DNA from: Phallus indusiatus
Lineage: Eukaryota; Basidiomycota; Agaricomycetes; Phallales; Phallaceae
Assembly (NCBI GenBank): GCA_027605045.1
Contig: JAQFWX010000008.1
Location: 248,001 to 312,000 of the forward strand
Direction: 5' to 3'
Length of the DNA: 64,000 bases
A program made the translations under genes and the position numbers. Under the pieces are notes generated by a model, which was not told the DNA's origin, searched no databases, and saw only the letters and a program-made list of their open reading frames with translations. Shown one piece after another: positions 1-12,015 of the stretch. Position 1 is the stretch's first letter. Each line of letters begins with the position of its first letter.

Positions 1-3000
1 ATTCTACGCCGAAGAGCGTTCACTCTCCTATGATGTTCAATCGCGAGCTTCATTCTCCTTCATCAAATTCCAGCGAGCACTTGGACCTAGGAGTCCAGGA
101 GAGTATTTCCCAGTCACACGAGCAGAATGGCGGTTCACAGAACTCGCAGAGCATAGAGGAGAACGATCTCGTTCATTCCGAGTCGGTCGTTTCGAACAAA
201 AGCAGAGCTTCTATGAGGCAAATCTCAGCTATACAAGCGTCAGAATCAGTATCGTCAGAAGAGCAAGCATCCAACTCCTCTTCCTCGAGTGGTAGTGGAC
301 TTGTCAGGACGCCTTATCCTCCTGCGTTTTCTTCGCCCGCGAATACCGATTCTCAGACTGCCACCCCCGCTCCTCCATTCGCTCGTCGTCCTCGATTTGC
401 AGTCCAAGAAACCCAATCACCCGCACCTAAACCCCAGAACGAGGATCATAATACACCGTACAACCGCCGTCGGTCATTCTTACTGGAACTTGTCAATTCC
501 AATGCTCGACCCAGGATGACATTTCCTACTCCACATCCCTTCGCGCGTGCGGTAGCAACACCCCGCCCTCGAGCTCATCCTTTATCTCAAGCCTGGACGC
601 CATCTTCAGGTTCAGATAATGAATTAGACACGCCGGGGAATCGCAATTCATTTATCTCCACGGCTTCTTCTCATGACTTGACGGTACATCCAAGAGCCAA
701 CGCTTCTTTCGATCCTACGACTGGAATGCAAGGCGTGGGGAGGTTTAATGCTCCGAAACTAAATCTATATATGCATAGTCTGAACCGGCAACTTCAAGAA
801 GAAAATCGTGTTCTTGTCGAGCGACTCAGTAAATTGGGTGAAGAGGTCGAGCTGAACAAAGTTGCAGAGGAGCTGGGAAATAATGAACTCAAGGCAATGG
901 AGGACGCCGCTATAGCTGAGGTCGAGAGCATGCGACAAGAGCTTGAGAAGCGGGATTTCGAAAAAGAAGCCCTCGAAGTGGAGTTGCAGACGTTACAAAA
1001 GGACAAGGCACAGATAGAGCAGGACCTGGAAAAAGAGCGCGAAGGCCGGGAAGAGGATAACCTCCAATGGAAAGCACGATTAGCGGAACGTCTTGAGTTT
1101 GTCAACAAAGGCGTTGATGAAACACTGTCCACGATGGAGGCCAAGCTGAACGACCTAACTGCTGGAAAAGCCGAAGCCGAGGAAAAACTGCGGCGATGTG
1201 AACAAACAATACTTGCTCTGGATGAGGACCTCGAATTGGCCAAATGTAGGGCGGAGAAGGCTGAGAGTGCGTTAGCTAGTAACTCGGATCTGGGAATCGA
1301 ACTTCAAAAGGCGAACCGAACAGTCGATTCACTTAAAGAAGAAGCACGATCAGCTGATAATTGTGCAAAGGAGTATCAGGTTAAGCTAAAAGACGCTGAG
1401 AGGAGAGTGGCCGAAGCGGAGGATCACATCGAGGAGATAGATAACGAACTACGACAGGCTCTCGAGGGGCAGCAGAACGCGGAGGCTAATGCTTTAGAAT
1501 TACAAACCGAGTTGGATACTACCAATCAAGCTATAGAGAAACTCCAGAACGATTTAGATTCTGCTCAAGGCCATGTCAATCAGCTCACTATCCATGGTGA
1601 AAATTCGAATGCTCGCATCAAACATTTAGAAGCAGAGGCAACCAAATCGGAACAGGTTATTCGTCAATTAGAAAACGCCTTGGAGGACAGTGAAAAGAAG
1701 ATGTTAGAAGACGAAGAAGAGCTACAAGCTTTACGCGCCAAGGTCGAAAGATTAGAAAGGGACATTGAGCAACTGCAAGCCGCTCAACCAAGTTTATCGA
1801 GTGCGAGCGTAAGCAGATCCAAGGATGAAAAGCAATTGTACAACGCGGAAATTGAACAGCTTGAGGCAGAACTGGATGATGCGCATAAAGAAATTGGCAG
1901 ACTAAATCACATGCTTGGGCAATCTCCTGCTCGCAAAGCTGTCAATGCAGCGAAAGATGCCCATATCGAGCTTCTTGAAAAGGAGAAGAACGATTTAGTC
2001 GAGCGCGTCAAGTCGTTAAGCAATTTGCTGGCGAGCTCTCCTGCTAAATTTCCGACGACGCCCAAACTCGGTTTGAAGAACACTCCTATGGCTCGAAAAG
2101 TTTCGGTTACTTGGAGAACTCCGAAAACGCCTGGACCACCACCGAAAGAGGTACGTTTGATAAATCCAACTTTTTAACCTTCTAACTTGGACATAATAGT
2201 ATTCATGGCTTCAAGATAAAACTTCCCTCAGTGATGCCGGTCCATTGCTCGCTAAAATTCAAATTCTACAGGAGGAACTTCATGTAGCGAACAATGACAT
2301 TGATGAAAAAGTCAATAAACTTGAAGAGGCTGGTATGGGTATTGTAGGCTTGACAGAAAAGTTGGAAGACGCGAGAACCCGCACTACCACTTTGGAAGAC
2401 GAAATTGGAAGACTCGTCCGTCGGGATGAAAGACGTATTCGAAAACTAGAGAGGGCCAAGTGTTTTGAATGTGGTGTAAAGGTCGATGTAAGCAAGATTA
2501 TTGGTAACAATGAGAGCGAAAGGTATGTCCTAACTGTTATCTGTTACACTTTATTCGAGTGATTGAATGCTCTCAGCCTCGACCTCTCAGCATCCACTCA
2601 CTCCGCTCCCGTAACTCCACCATCTAAAAAGCTAGCTTCTCTACGCTTAGCTTTGCAAGCCAAAACGACAGAACTCGATGCATTGCGTGATGAATGGGAG
2701 ACAACGCGAGCTGATTTGGTAGGGAAAAATGCTGTGCTGCAAGATAGAGCCAACGTCTTGAATCGCGAGCTTGACGCTGCGAAAGCCGAAGCGAAGAGAG
2801 CTCTGGATAGTGGTCGACGCAAAGCTGATGAACAGATTAACGTCCAAGCTGTCAGTTCTCTTATTTTGAATGCAGATAAAGGAAATTGATGTTTTTATTT
2901 TAGGAGCTTGCGAAAGCGAAAGCTTTGGTTTCCGATTTAGAGGAGACGTTAAGAAATGAACGGGCCAGATTGAGATCGTTGGCTACAGAACAGCAACAAG

Positions 3001-4413
3001 TCGTACGGGAAAGAGAGAATGTTGTTGTTCAGCTTCAAAGAGCGCAGCTTGTAAGTCGATTCATTATTAATTTAGGGAAAATAGCAATTCTTATCCTGTT
3101 TGAAGGATATGGACGACGTCCGCTCGCACTTGGAAAAACTGAAGAATGAAAATAAAGGACTCGAGTCGGAGTTGCGAGGTATGTTCAGAGCTATACGGCG
3201 GGGGAGTAGGGATCTGATATTTCCCCACATAGTTATGACGACTGCAGACAACAAGGCTCGTCATTTACAGGCCAAAGTTGTCGAGAATTACAAAACCATT
3301 GAGTCATTGAGAGGTGAACGAGAGGCACTTATGGTCGACCATACCGCGCTGCAAAAGCGCCATCAAAAAATCTCGTCTCAGCTTGATGGTTTACGACAAC
3401 AGCTTTCTGCATCGCAAGCAACTCACGAAGAGCATACCCATCAACTTGATCTCAAAGTTCACGAGATTGAAGATTTGCGTCGCGAGCTTACAGAGAAAGC
3501 TCGAGTGGTTGAAAAGGTTACTATGGAGAAAGACCAAGCCAATGCCGATCGAAGTGATATTCTTCGTACTGTTGCCAGATTGCAAAGTGACCTGAAGCGG
3601 GTCAGACGCGATGCGGAAGTTCTCGGTAAAGATTTGAAAGAGCTTCGTAATGAGCGAGATAAAGCGGAAGCTAAACACCGAGACGAGCTTAATCAAGCTG
3701 AAAAAGTGCAGAAGCAGCTTTCTGCTCAGATGCGAGTCGCCAATGAGCAATTGGAAATGCATCGTGTCAAAGCGAAGAAAGCTTCAGCCGAATTACAGAA
3801 TCACGTTTGTAAAACGTAGGTGGCTAATATCGCGTTTAGACCATTCAACATTTGACATCTTTTTTTTTTCAGGGAAAATCAGGATATCGACCTGCTTCGT
3901 ATACAGCATAAAAACGAGTGCCGCGGTCTCATAGTGCAGATACACTATCTCAAAGCCAAATTTACGCGTGAATCGGTATTTAGAGCCGATTTGACCTATC
4001 AGAAATATTATTTATTAGAGGTGCTTTCCAAATTTGAGAAAGGGTATGTACCCCGAGATGCTGTGCATGTACAGACTTTTGACTCCTTATTTTCTTCAGA
4101 GAAAAGCAGATTCTCGCTGCTATAGCACGATTGGACTTTCCGATGTATAAGCAGCCTACTAAGCAGAGTCGTAAACCACCTTCATTACGAACTACAGCCG
4201 TAGCAGTGCGGTTCATTTGTCGAGCCAAGTAAGAGAGCTGCAAAGCGATTGTTTAAGCAATATACTGATAGTCATCCTTTTCTTTTTTTTCTTTTCAGAC
4301 GCGCAAGTGCACTTTGGAAAAGTCAAAGTTCGAGCAGAACTGCGATTAACGCGGCGTTAATGGAAGTACGGAAGAAGCGGAAGGCAATAGCTTCCGGCCA
4401 TCAGAAGGCTTGA
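1..4413 (+). CDS. Pericentrin-like PACT-domain spindle pole body protein (5' partial)
   Basis: A long coiled-coil scaffold expected to anchor gamma-tubulin and calmodulin at the spindle pole body, like fission yeast Pcp1, yeast Spc110 and animal pericentrin. The N-terminal part is Ser/Pro-rich and disordered. From about 770 to 3815 it is heptad-rich coiled coil. The last three exons (3873-4043, 4100-4228, 4299-4413) encode a PACT-type domain: a basic YLKAKFTRES stretch, RADLTYQKYYLL, an AAIARLDFP segment and a closing SLRTTAVAVRF helix. Other exons: to 2150, 2200-2522, 2577-2850, 2904-3050, 3106-3178, 3233-3815; all phases agree. A 54-bp intron at 3179-3232 is frame-neutral and could be retained. 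The first ATG is at 30, but the frame is open and protein-like from base 3, so the true start probably lies upstream. The PACT assignment rests on recalled family pattern. Confidence 0.85.
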
Positions 4414-4508
4414 TTCAGTCGTAATCTTTCCGTGTATCAATTGTTTTTGCATTTTTTTCTTGTTGTAACATTGTAATAATGATTTCTTGTACTCTGTCCA
4501 TTGATAGA

Positions 4509-4514
4509 AATAAA
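4509..4514 (+). terminator. Poly(A) signal AATAAA of the PACT gene
   Basis: A canonical AATAAA lies about 95 bp after the stop at 4413, just before the stop codon of the convergent cardiolipin synthase gene. The two 3' UTRs must therefore overlap. The motif is visible; use in vivo is inferred. Confidence 0.45.
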
Positions 4515-4529
4515 TATGCTCGTCTATTG

Positions 4530-5633
4530 CTAATTTTGGTGTTTGCTGGACTTATTCACAAATCGTACGGCAGTTTTTGAAAAGACATAACTCAGACCGC
4601 TGCCTATTGTAGTTCCGGCGACGGTCCATCTTAGCATAATTATCAGTGAAAAGTTTCGATAAACAGAGATTCTGAAAGACTGACTGTAACCATGCCAAGG
4701 GAGTGGAGACACTGAAAGAAAGTAGTGGGCTAATGGTTGTAAAACCCATTAGGAAGAGCTGGAGGGCCGTGTTGACCTGGCACTCGTGAAGAAAGTGAGC
4801 ATAGGATAGATTGTTTCAATGTACCTTGCTAATGCCTGTAGGGGTTATTTCCGCCGAGGGAATGGTGGCATCCCAGTACCGTTTAAATGTCCTCTAGTAG
4901 AGTGAGAGACAAGAACGAAACCTCAGAATCGCAACATACCGGTTGTGGCAAAGAGATATAGCGATAATAAAAAGCAGAGATGACAAGTATGACATCCCTT
5001 CCGATAATAAGAACAGCCAAGGGAGCTGTGATGTGTTAGAGTGGGGGAACGTTGGTGATGAATAGCTTCACCTGGGAGTAAAGACTTGTATGTGAGGCTT
5101 AATGTCAGGACTGTAACTAGCATTTTGTCCGCTGCTGGATCCAGTATGGTCCCTAAGACAGAGCGCATGCTATACTTCCGCGCAATGTAACCATCAACCT
5201 TGACAAAACAGTTTAGGAGAGTCTGCACGAGAAAAGCAAGAGTTGGTAATACCCAGTCTGTTACACTAGCATAGGCGATAATCGAAGTCGCTATAGCAAA
5301 GTCGCCCTTGCATATCGACCACGCTAAGAAAGGACAGGCAGCAATTCGAGAGATTGTGAGTAGATTGGGCAATGTATAAATGTTTTCGCGAATAGTGGGA
5401 GATTTTGGCGAATTCCCCGGGTTGGTACTAGTGGAATACTGAAGAATCCTTATGTTCCATGAATTGCGCCGAAGAAAGGTGAAGCATTGTTTGTGCTGCT
5501 CTGGACATCGTAAGGACGCATAAGCCCAGTGTGGCGGGCTAGACCGCGTCCGGAAAACTTGTGGCCAGGGACGAAGACCCATGCAAAGCACTTCGGCGCC
5601 AAATTCACTCAAACCTGTCGCGGACGCGTCCAT
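4530..5633 (-). CDS. CRD1: Cardiolipin synthase, mitochondrial (CDP-alcohol phosphatidyltransferase)
   Basis: Makes cardiolipin from CDP-diacylglycerol and phosphatidylglycerol in the inner mitochondrial membrane. The CDP-alcohol phosphatidyltransferase signature D-x2-D-G-x2-A-R-x8-G-x3-D-x3-D is complete (TDW/VDGYIAR, then LGTILDPAADK), but a 54-bp intron (5199-5252) splits its first Asp pair. Downstream come the family segments GRDVILVISAFYYRYISLP, RTFKRYWDATIPSAE and a C-terminal WTVAGTTIGSGLSY helix. That helix is reached by splicing out 4630-4684. The N-terminus is basic and lacks acidic residues near MGLRPWPQVFRTRSS, which fits a mitochondrial presequence. ATGs at 5633 and 5582 are both possible starts; the frame stays open to 5780, inside the neighbour. 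Five introns. It is divergent from the RING gene and converges with the PACT gene. Confidence 0.93.
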
Positions 5634-5720
5634 GGCGGTCAATAAATCACGGCGTGTTCGATCGCGGCCATTTGCGCTCTTATTGTCTGCTTCTACCACC
5701 ATCACCACACGCACGCACTC
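5634..5720. promoter_or_regulatory. Short divergent promoter between CRD1 and the RING gene
   Basis: Only 87 bp (138 bp if the inner CRD1 ATG is used) separate two divergent start codons, so both promoters and 5' leaders must overlap. No TATA box is visible. The plus strand has short CACCATCACCACACG-like C/A-rich runs. Confidence 0.4.
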
Positions 5721-6511
5721 ATGTCCTGCAGCATTTGTCTTGAGGGTTACGATACGCCAGTTGTCACGCCTTGTGGCCATGTTTTCTGTCTAGAGTGTCT
5801 TATTTCGAGCTCACAAACAAGTGCCGACGCGACTCAAGCACCCTGTCCAACGTGTCGAAAGCAATTCAGTCTGGGTTCGTGATCTACATATTATTTATTT
5901 ATTTGACCTCATAATTTTTGACGTCGACTTTTGTTTAGTTACACCCAATCCGCTTTTTATTCCAGAAAGATACCGTCAATTCATAGATTCCAACATCCGT
6001 CGCGTTTATATCGATGAACAAAAGACGCATCGCCTTCAAGAACAAACAACTCGCTTAGAAGCCCGTGTGCAATCATTGGAAATGCAGAAAGAATCTTTGA
6101 TGAAGCGTTGCGAAGCTAACATGCAAGCTATCCTGGGCTATGCTGCAAGGGAGAGAGATGCCAGACTACAATGCGAAGAACTTCAAAAAGAACTTGCTCA
6201 AACGAAACGGACACTCGCTACACAAGCAGCAATCATGGACTCTCAGAAACAACGGTACGCGTCGTTTCATTTTATTTCGGTCATAAATCTTATACCGTCC
6301 ACAATGTAGTTCCGTGATAGAAAATCAGCCTAGTATGAACTCCTTGCATGGGATCAAAGTCGTACATAAGAGATCTCCTCTTGCTGGCACCTGTGCAATC
6401 AAAGTCAATGCAACTGTAAAAAAGAACAACGAACACCATGAAGGTACTGAATCCAGTCTCTCGCTGAAAAGGCGACGAGTCACAAGGAACAGGCATTCTG
6501 CTACTCAGTAG
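5721..6511 (+). CDS. RING-finger coiled-coil protein, putative E3 ubiquitin ligase
   Basis: Starts with a RING-HC finger at residue 2: CSICL..., then TPCGHVFCLECL and, after a short linker, CPTCRKQF. This gives the C-x2-C, C-x-H-x2-C-x2-C, C-x2-C spacing of a zinc-binding RING. Three exons: 5721-5874, 5939-6254, 6310-6511. Exon 2 encodes a heptad-rich coiled coil (about residues 85-155) and exon 3 a short basic tail ending in KRRRVTRNRHSATQ. The ATG at 5721 is chosen because it sits directly before the first zinc ligand. RING fingers of this kind usually recruit E2 enzymes. The substrate cannot be inferred, and I do not recognise a specific named orthologue. Confidence 0.85.
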
Positions 6512-6731
6512 TGTAGTCTTTTTTTGTATGATTATGTAGCAGATTGTATATACAATGACTCAAAATCTAAACATGGTACTATTCATGGCTATAAATACTA
6601 TAATGTGAAGCGAGGAGTGGATCTGCAGATGTGACGCGACGGCATCGTCCGGCACTGACTTGCATTGCCCGCCGCAACAGGTGCCTTGCCAGTCTCCGGT
6701 TTCGAACATCCTTCCACCTCGTCCGCTGGCC

Positions 6732-9330
6732 ATGGATTCTGGCTTCGACGACCTCCTCAGCTCTTCCCGAATTAACCCAGTTCTCGATAATCCTTTCGAA
6801 GATCCTTTCGCTCGTCCCAGCTCTCCAGATCCTTGGCTGACATATTCTTCTCAGCTGCCGGAGCCTGTGTCCGATACAATCAACGCCTTTGGCAGTAACG
6901 AACCTCCACAAAGTCCATCTGTCTCTGAACAAGAACCTAACCAAGAACACTCAGTCTCGACGACCCAGATTACCGACGACGATGGTCCTTTAGATGTCAA
7001 AACTGCTAATCAGGAAGAACCGGAGGAGTCGTCCAGTCTCCCAACTCAGCACAATACACCTTCTTCTGAGCACCCTTCTCCAACTATCTCACCTATTGCT
7101 CCTACGCCACAGTCAATTTCTGAGACTTCCTCCGCATAAGCGATTCCGAAGCACCTCCTCAGCACTCAGAATCACCGCTTACAAAGTCCTACGACACATT
7201 GACAGGGACTGCTCCAGAACAAGCTCCTCCGCCGCCCACTCAGCCTGAACCACCGTCACAAACATCTAGTTTCACGCAATCATCTGAATCTTCTTCCGTC
7301 TCCACTGTTATATCTCCCTTAGATAATTCATATGTCAATGGCTATTCAAGTCATTCGTCTTTCGCCGCTGCAACTGCGAATGACAACGCTGGATGGTCTA
7401 GCACACCAAATTTGAGATATGCAACAGAAGACAGATGGAATAACCCCGCAGGATGGGGCAGCCATACTATAAACGGCACTGCAGATATGTTCGGGAATGG
7501 TGCATTATCAAGACCTAACAATGATGATGACGATGACGATGACGTACCAATAGCGGTAGGCTCATTTCTTTCTTGAATTATTTTATTCGTTATCTTATCC
7601 TCTTTTCAGCATAAAAAACAAGCATTAGCAGCCGCGGCTGCAGCTGCAGCTAGTTCGGCGTCGACGACCGAAGTCCAAGAAAACACGGATGTTTCAGGAG
7701 AGCCTCCGTTGTTTATCATCACTGTTGGTGATCCACAAAAGGTCGGCGATCCAGTCAGACCTTATATAACATATACAGTTCAGACCAAGGTATGTGTGCC
7801 ATTCAAAATTACCAAAGAAAACTATGACTAACTAAAATTCTTTTGATTTTGTAGACAACGTCGACACTATATCGCAGCACGTCTTTCTCAGTATTACGAC
7901 GCTATTCGGATTTTCTCTGGCTATACGAAACGCTTACTCTGAACTACCCGGGTGCGATTGTACCTCCAGTTCCAGAGAAACAGCAATACGGCCGTTTTGA
8001 AGACACATTTGTCGAGAATCGACGTTCTGCATTGAATAAATGTATTCAAAAGATAGCCAATCATCCTCTCTTAAGAGACGATCCGGATCTGAAGCTGTTC
8101 CTAGAAAGCGATACATTCGCTTTAGATGTGAGTCTTTATATTTATCCCGCAGGTGTTGGTCTGAACGCTGATTATTTCATTTAGATCAAACATCGCAAGG
8201 CTGAGATTGCTCATGAACGGGGAGGCTTGATGGCATCCATCGGGACAACGCTGGTGGGACCAAAGTTCTACGAGACCGACGAGGCGAGTGGATGTCGCAA
8301 ACTTTCTGATCCTTATTTTATAAATCTTAACGTTTAATGCAGTGGTTCGACACGAAGAAAGCTTACCTAGATACACTTGAAACCCAACTACGAACACTAG
8401 CCAAAACAATCGATGCCGTAACAAAACAGCGCAATGGTAAGAGTTCTCATATCCTTTTTTGTTCTCACCAACCCTTTTCTGGGTTATTTAGAGGTCGCGT
8501 TATCCCTTAACGAATTCGTGGACAACCTCAATGCATTAGCTGCATGCGATGTAGGAAAGCAGCTCTCGGGGACTCTCAGTCTGCTAGCAGAGGTTCAGAA
8601 AAAGGCGAAAGAGATTCAGGATATTCAAGCTCGAGAGGACGTCGCAATACTCATCAGTACAGGTACTATATAAAAATCTTTTCCTAGCTATTAGTTTCTT
8701 AATAATCTTTCTTTCCAGTTGATGAGTATGCAAGATTAGTGAACTCTGTCAGAGCAAGTAGATTTTCAAACATATGAAGATGATGATGACATTCCTGATG
8801 TACATTTGCCCTGCAGGTGGCTTTTTCATCCCGAGTCCGACTATACATCCATTGGCAAATGATGGACAACGAAATGAAAAAGGTTCAACAGGCTCACGAA
8901 AAGGCCCGCAAACAGGGTAAAATACCTCAGGATCGAGTGGCAAATTCATTTTCTGAGGTTGCGGAGGTATGTTGGTTTGAGTTGTTTAAGAGTATAAATC
9001 AAGAGTCACACTTGAATTGGTTTATGACAGGCTGAACGACGAGCGATAGAAGCGAAACATGACTTTGATAAAGCGTCCAAGACTGTTAAAAGTGAGATGG
9101 CGAGATTTGAACAAGAGCGGGTGGAAGACTTCAAAGATTCACTGGTTTCCTTTTTGGAAGGAATGATGCGAAGGCAGACCGAGGTAAGGGTAATTATTTT
9201 ATAATTCAATGTTTTATTAAAAATTTCGTCATAGATTATACAGGCTTGGGAACACTATCAAGCTATACTATTAAGTCAAGTGAATAACGCAAGCGTGAAA
9301 CAACAAGGAACAACATCAATCACTATGTGA
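6732..9330 (+). CDS. VPS5: Retromer sorting nexin Vps5 (SNX1/2 homologue; one frame break)
   Basis: A PX-BAR sorting nexin that binds endosomal PI3P and tubulates membrane for endosome-to-Golgi retrieval. The disordered N-terminus starts MDSGFDDLLSSSRINPVLDN and includes an Asp run near 7521-7550. The PX domain spans 7610-8127, with the phosphoinositide-binding RRYSDFLWLYE, PPVPEK and the NHPLL...LKLFLES end. The BAR domain follows (8185-9330), ending in QAWEHYQAILL. Exons: to 7555 (interrupted), 7610-7789, 7855-8127, 8185-8283, 8343-8436, 8492-8662, 8719-8753, 8817-8966, 9031-9183, 9235-9330. Introns 8284-8342 and 8754-8816 use GC donors. Near 7121-7139 the frame shifts from one ending in TAA to one with a TGA just upstream. 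This is either a missing base or a very short 29-bp intron at 7112-7140. Converges with MPE1. Confidence 0.9.
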
Positions 9331-9583
9331 TATGAAAAAGCTGGAGTAGTAAATAATGATGTTAAATGTATTCTATTCACGGATAATATACAGGATACAA
9401 AATTCCTAATGGTTTGGAGGGAGACGATTGTATGCACGGTATTGCGTATGCGTGTATGTGTAGTGTATATGTCAAAAATCAATGCAGTGTTGAAAATGCG
9501 AACGAACAGGGTGGAAGTTCATGCGTATAAGATAGAAAATATGCGCGCGCGGAGGTCTTACCGAATAAAAACAACACGTAGAT
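9331..9583. other. Convergent 3' intergenic region, VPS5/MPE1
   Basis: 253 bp between two converging stop codons. It is AT-rich at the VPS5 side and has no reading frame with coding character. I see no strong terminator or repeat. Confidence 0.5.
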
Positions 9584-11718
9584 CTACTCCCAATATCTCG
9601 CGACGTTGTCCTGTCCGCCAGCAACTTGATATTCAGATGGTCGATAAGTATGCCTGCGGCGATTATTAACAGGCAACCGCTGGTAAGCCGACTCCGTTCC
9701 CGCAGGCTGTTGGTTTGAAAAGGGGTTGGTCCACGACGTCCGATATTCTCGCTTAAAACCCGTATTGGGAACGCCCATGTTAAGCTGGGGATTATTATAG
9801 CCATAACTATCGTCTGGGAACGCGCCGCCTGGAATCCCCACTGGCATAGGCGGCCCTTGAACATTGTTAATTCCCATTAAACCTGTGGCGTTGGCTGTTG
9901 ACATGGTCGCCGCCATAGCCATCACAATCTGCGCTTGTTGTACCTGTGCCTGCAAATGTTGCATCTGCATCTGTGTTGTCTGACGAACGTTCATAGGAAG
10001 GTTAGGATTCTGTAGCATAACGTTGAGCTGAGCTATTTGAGCTTGTAGTTGGGGTATATCTGGAAATTGGGGGAGCTCGAGCTCATTGCCCGGTTGTTGT
10101 TCTGTGTAGTCTTGCTCTACATTATCAGCTTCTACATTTGGAGGCGTCGACGATTTCTAGAAAGGGTTAAAAACGTTCACTATCTATATATTGAAACTCC
10201 TTTGGGATAAAAACACTTACCCGTTCCTCCTCAGCTTTGGCAGCTGCTTCTTCGGCCGCTTTCTCTTCAATCTTTTGATACTCTTTTATCTCTTTGTCAA
10301 TATAATCATTGACCCTTGTTCTGGTCGGCTTATCCATGAGAAGTTTATCCAAAGAAGGTATTCTTGAGCTACAACCCGGACATACGAAATCATGCTCGAG
10401 AAGATAACTGTGGATACATTCTTCACAATAAACCCTGTTACAACATGGAGTCTTAACAGCTTCACGATACAACTTTTGACACAATGAGCAAACTATAGAA
10501 GGGTCCGACGGAGGCGGTCTTTCCCGGACGTCCTCAGCAGTCAATTGTTTCGGCCGATTTCGTTGTTTTTGCCATGATGCACTAATAATTAATTCGTATA
10601 AACACACACTTGTCAAATATGAACAAACTTACGTATCTGGCTGTGCTATCACGTAACCTCCTTCAGGCGTTACCATTACACCCTGTGCAAGCGCACCTTC
10701 CGTTGGCTGTTCGACTGTTTTGAGGAAGCTTCGAGGAATTCCGGTTGTGCGTTTTATCCGAGGCCTATGATCCCAATCTCGATCATTATTTGTTGGACAA
10801 TCCTGGATCCAATGACCTAGCAGAAGTTTAGCGAACGTATGAGAGGAAAATAGCTGGGGACGAACCTTTCTGACCACAACGGTAACAAACATAACTTGCA
10901 GGTAGTGGTTTGTCGGCTTGTTTATGTTGATAAGGATGGTAAGCATTTGAATGATGCGGTTTATTGCGTAATGAGCCAGGGAAACGGGGTGCGTCGACTT
11001 TCCGGAAGCTAAGTACAATAGATATGGAAAAAAATTAGTCAGATTTGTATAAACGGCTCAAAAAAGATGACACTAACGTTGACATTTTTTCACCTGTCTC
11101 TTTCCAATGCTCCTCGGTGGCTTGAAACATAGCTTTCAACGCTTCCGCCTCGTCTTCGTGCATGGCGGGTGCTTGTGGTGTTTTTTCCTGATTGTACCAG
11201 TCTGAGACACCAATGCGGATTGTAGTGGGAAGAAACGACGTACTATCGGACGAGACTTTGCACTCTCTGATTTTCCGGGATCTGGTCGGTCGAAACGCTT
11301 CGACATCGGACCTGTTGGTCTACTCCACGTGGCTCCATTAGGCTTTCCTGTCTGTGGCATCTCACCAGCATGGGGAGGAGGCATCGCCCCTGCAATATAC
11401 AAAGCAGCCTTACCCTTTCCTGGTCGAGACGCTGGTAATCGTTTAGCTATCACGGAAGATGATCGAGGTATAAGCTGTGAGTCATCGGTGTACTCTAGAA
11501 AGAGGAGAAACATGGTCAGGCGACAGTTAACAGCAACAAGAAGACAAACCTTGGCCTGATTGAGGATCATATATGTGGAGATCAAAATCGTTGGCTTTCA
11601 AGTTATTTGCTAGAATTATCTCTTTTTTCAGGTCGAAAACGGAGATGCCAGTGCCATCAAACGACACTCGAGATTCGTCTCTCTGCGATTTGAATTTGTA
11701 AAAGACAGATGAAGACAT
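9584..11718 (-). CDS. MPE1: Mpe1/RBBP6-type subunit of the cleavage and polyadenylation factor
   Basis: A component of the mRNA 3'-end cleavage and polyadenylation machinery in the nucleus. Three family modules appear in order. An N-terminal DWNN ubiquitin-like domain starts MSSSVFYKFKSQ and continues through SVFDLKKEIILAN and LHIYDPQSGQ. A CCHC zinc knuckle follows (YVCYRCGQKGHWIQDCP, split by an intron). A RING/U-box-type domain comes next, with CSLCQKLYREAV, TPCCNRVYCEECI and FVCPGCSSRIPSLD. The C-terminal third is Gln/Met/Pro-rich low complexity ending NNRRRHTYRPSEY. At least seven exons join in frame; the first spans 11549-11718. The segment EKTPQAPAMHEDEAEAL between DWNN and knuckle is typical of fungal Mpe1. 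The start ATG at 11718 is fixed by the DWNN domain. Divergent from ZPR1. Confidence 0.92.
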
Positions 11719-12015
11719 TTTTTGACACGGTATTCAGTCGTAAAGACTCAATAAAACAGATTCTGTCTATAACACAAATCACGATTATTCGCAACTGGAA
11801 TTGGATTTACAGGAATGATGGGGTTGACGACAAGACTGGTCCACTTCAGCGTGAAAGTGGATTGCTTATAAACTCCGCCAGAAAATTAAACGCCCATTAA
11901 GCGTGACTGCGGCCGGACCTGGCCGAGCTTTGGACAAGTTCGTAATTATGCGCTTGACGCGACTTTCTTTTTATCTTATCTCTTTTGCGTGGGGTAATCG
12001 ATCCATATTGTCGTC
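11719..12015. promoter_or_regulatory. Divergent promoter region, MPE1/ZPR1
   Basis: 297 bp between divergent start codons of two housekeeping genes. No clear TATA box. A pyrimidine-rich run (CTTTCTTTTTATCTTATCTC, 11963-11982) lies just before the ZPR1 start, as is common in fungal promoters. Confidence 0.4.

Noticed and set aside
794..1243. Long minus-strand ORF within the PACT gene
   Set aside because: It is an antisense shadow of the coiled-coil codons; the Ser/Arg-rich product mirrors the Glu/Ala codons opposite.
5634..5780. CRD1 start at 5780 (the longest open frame)
   Set aside because: It would overlap the first exon of the divergent RING gene and adds residues unlike a presequence; the inner ATGs give the expected mitochondrial leader.
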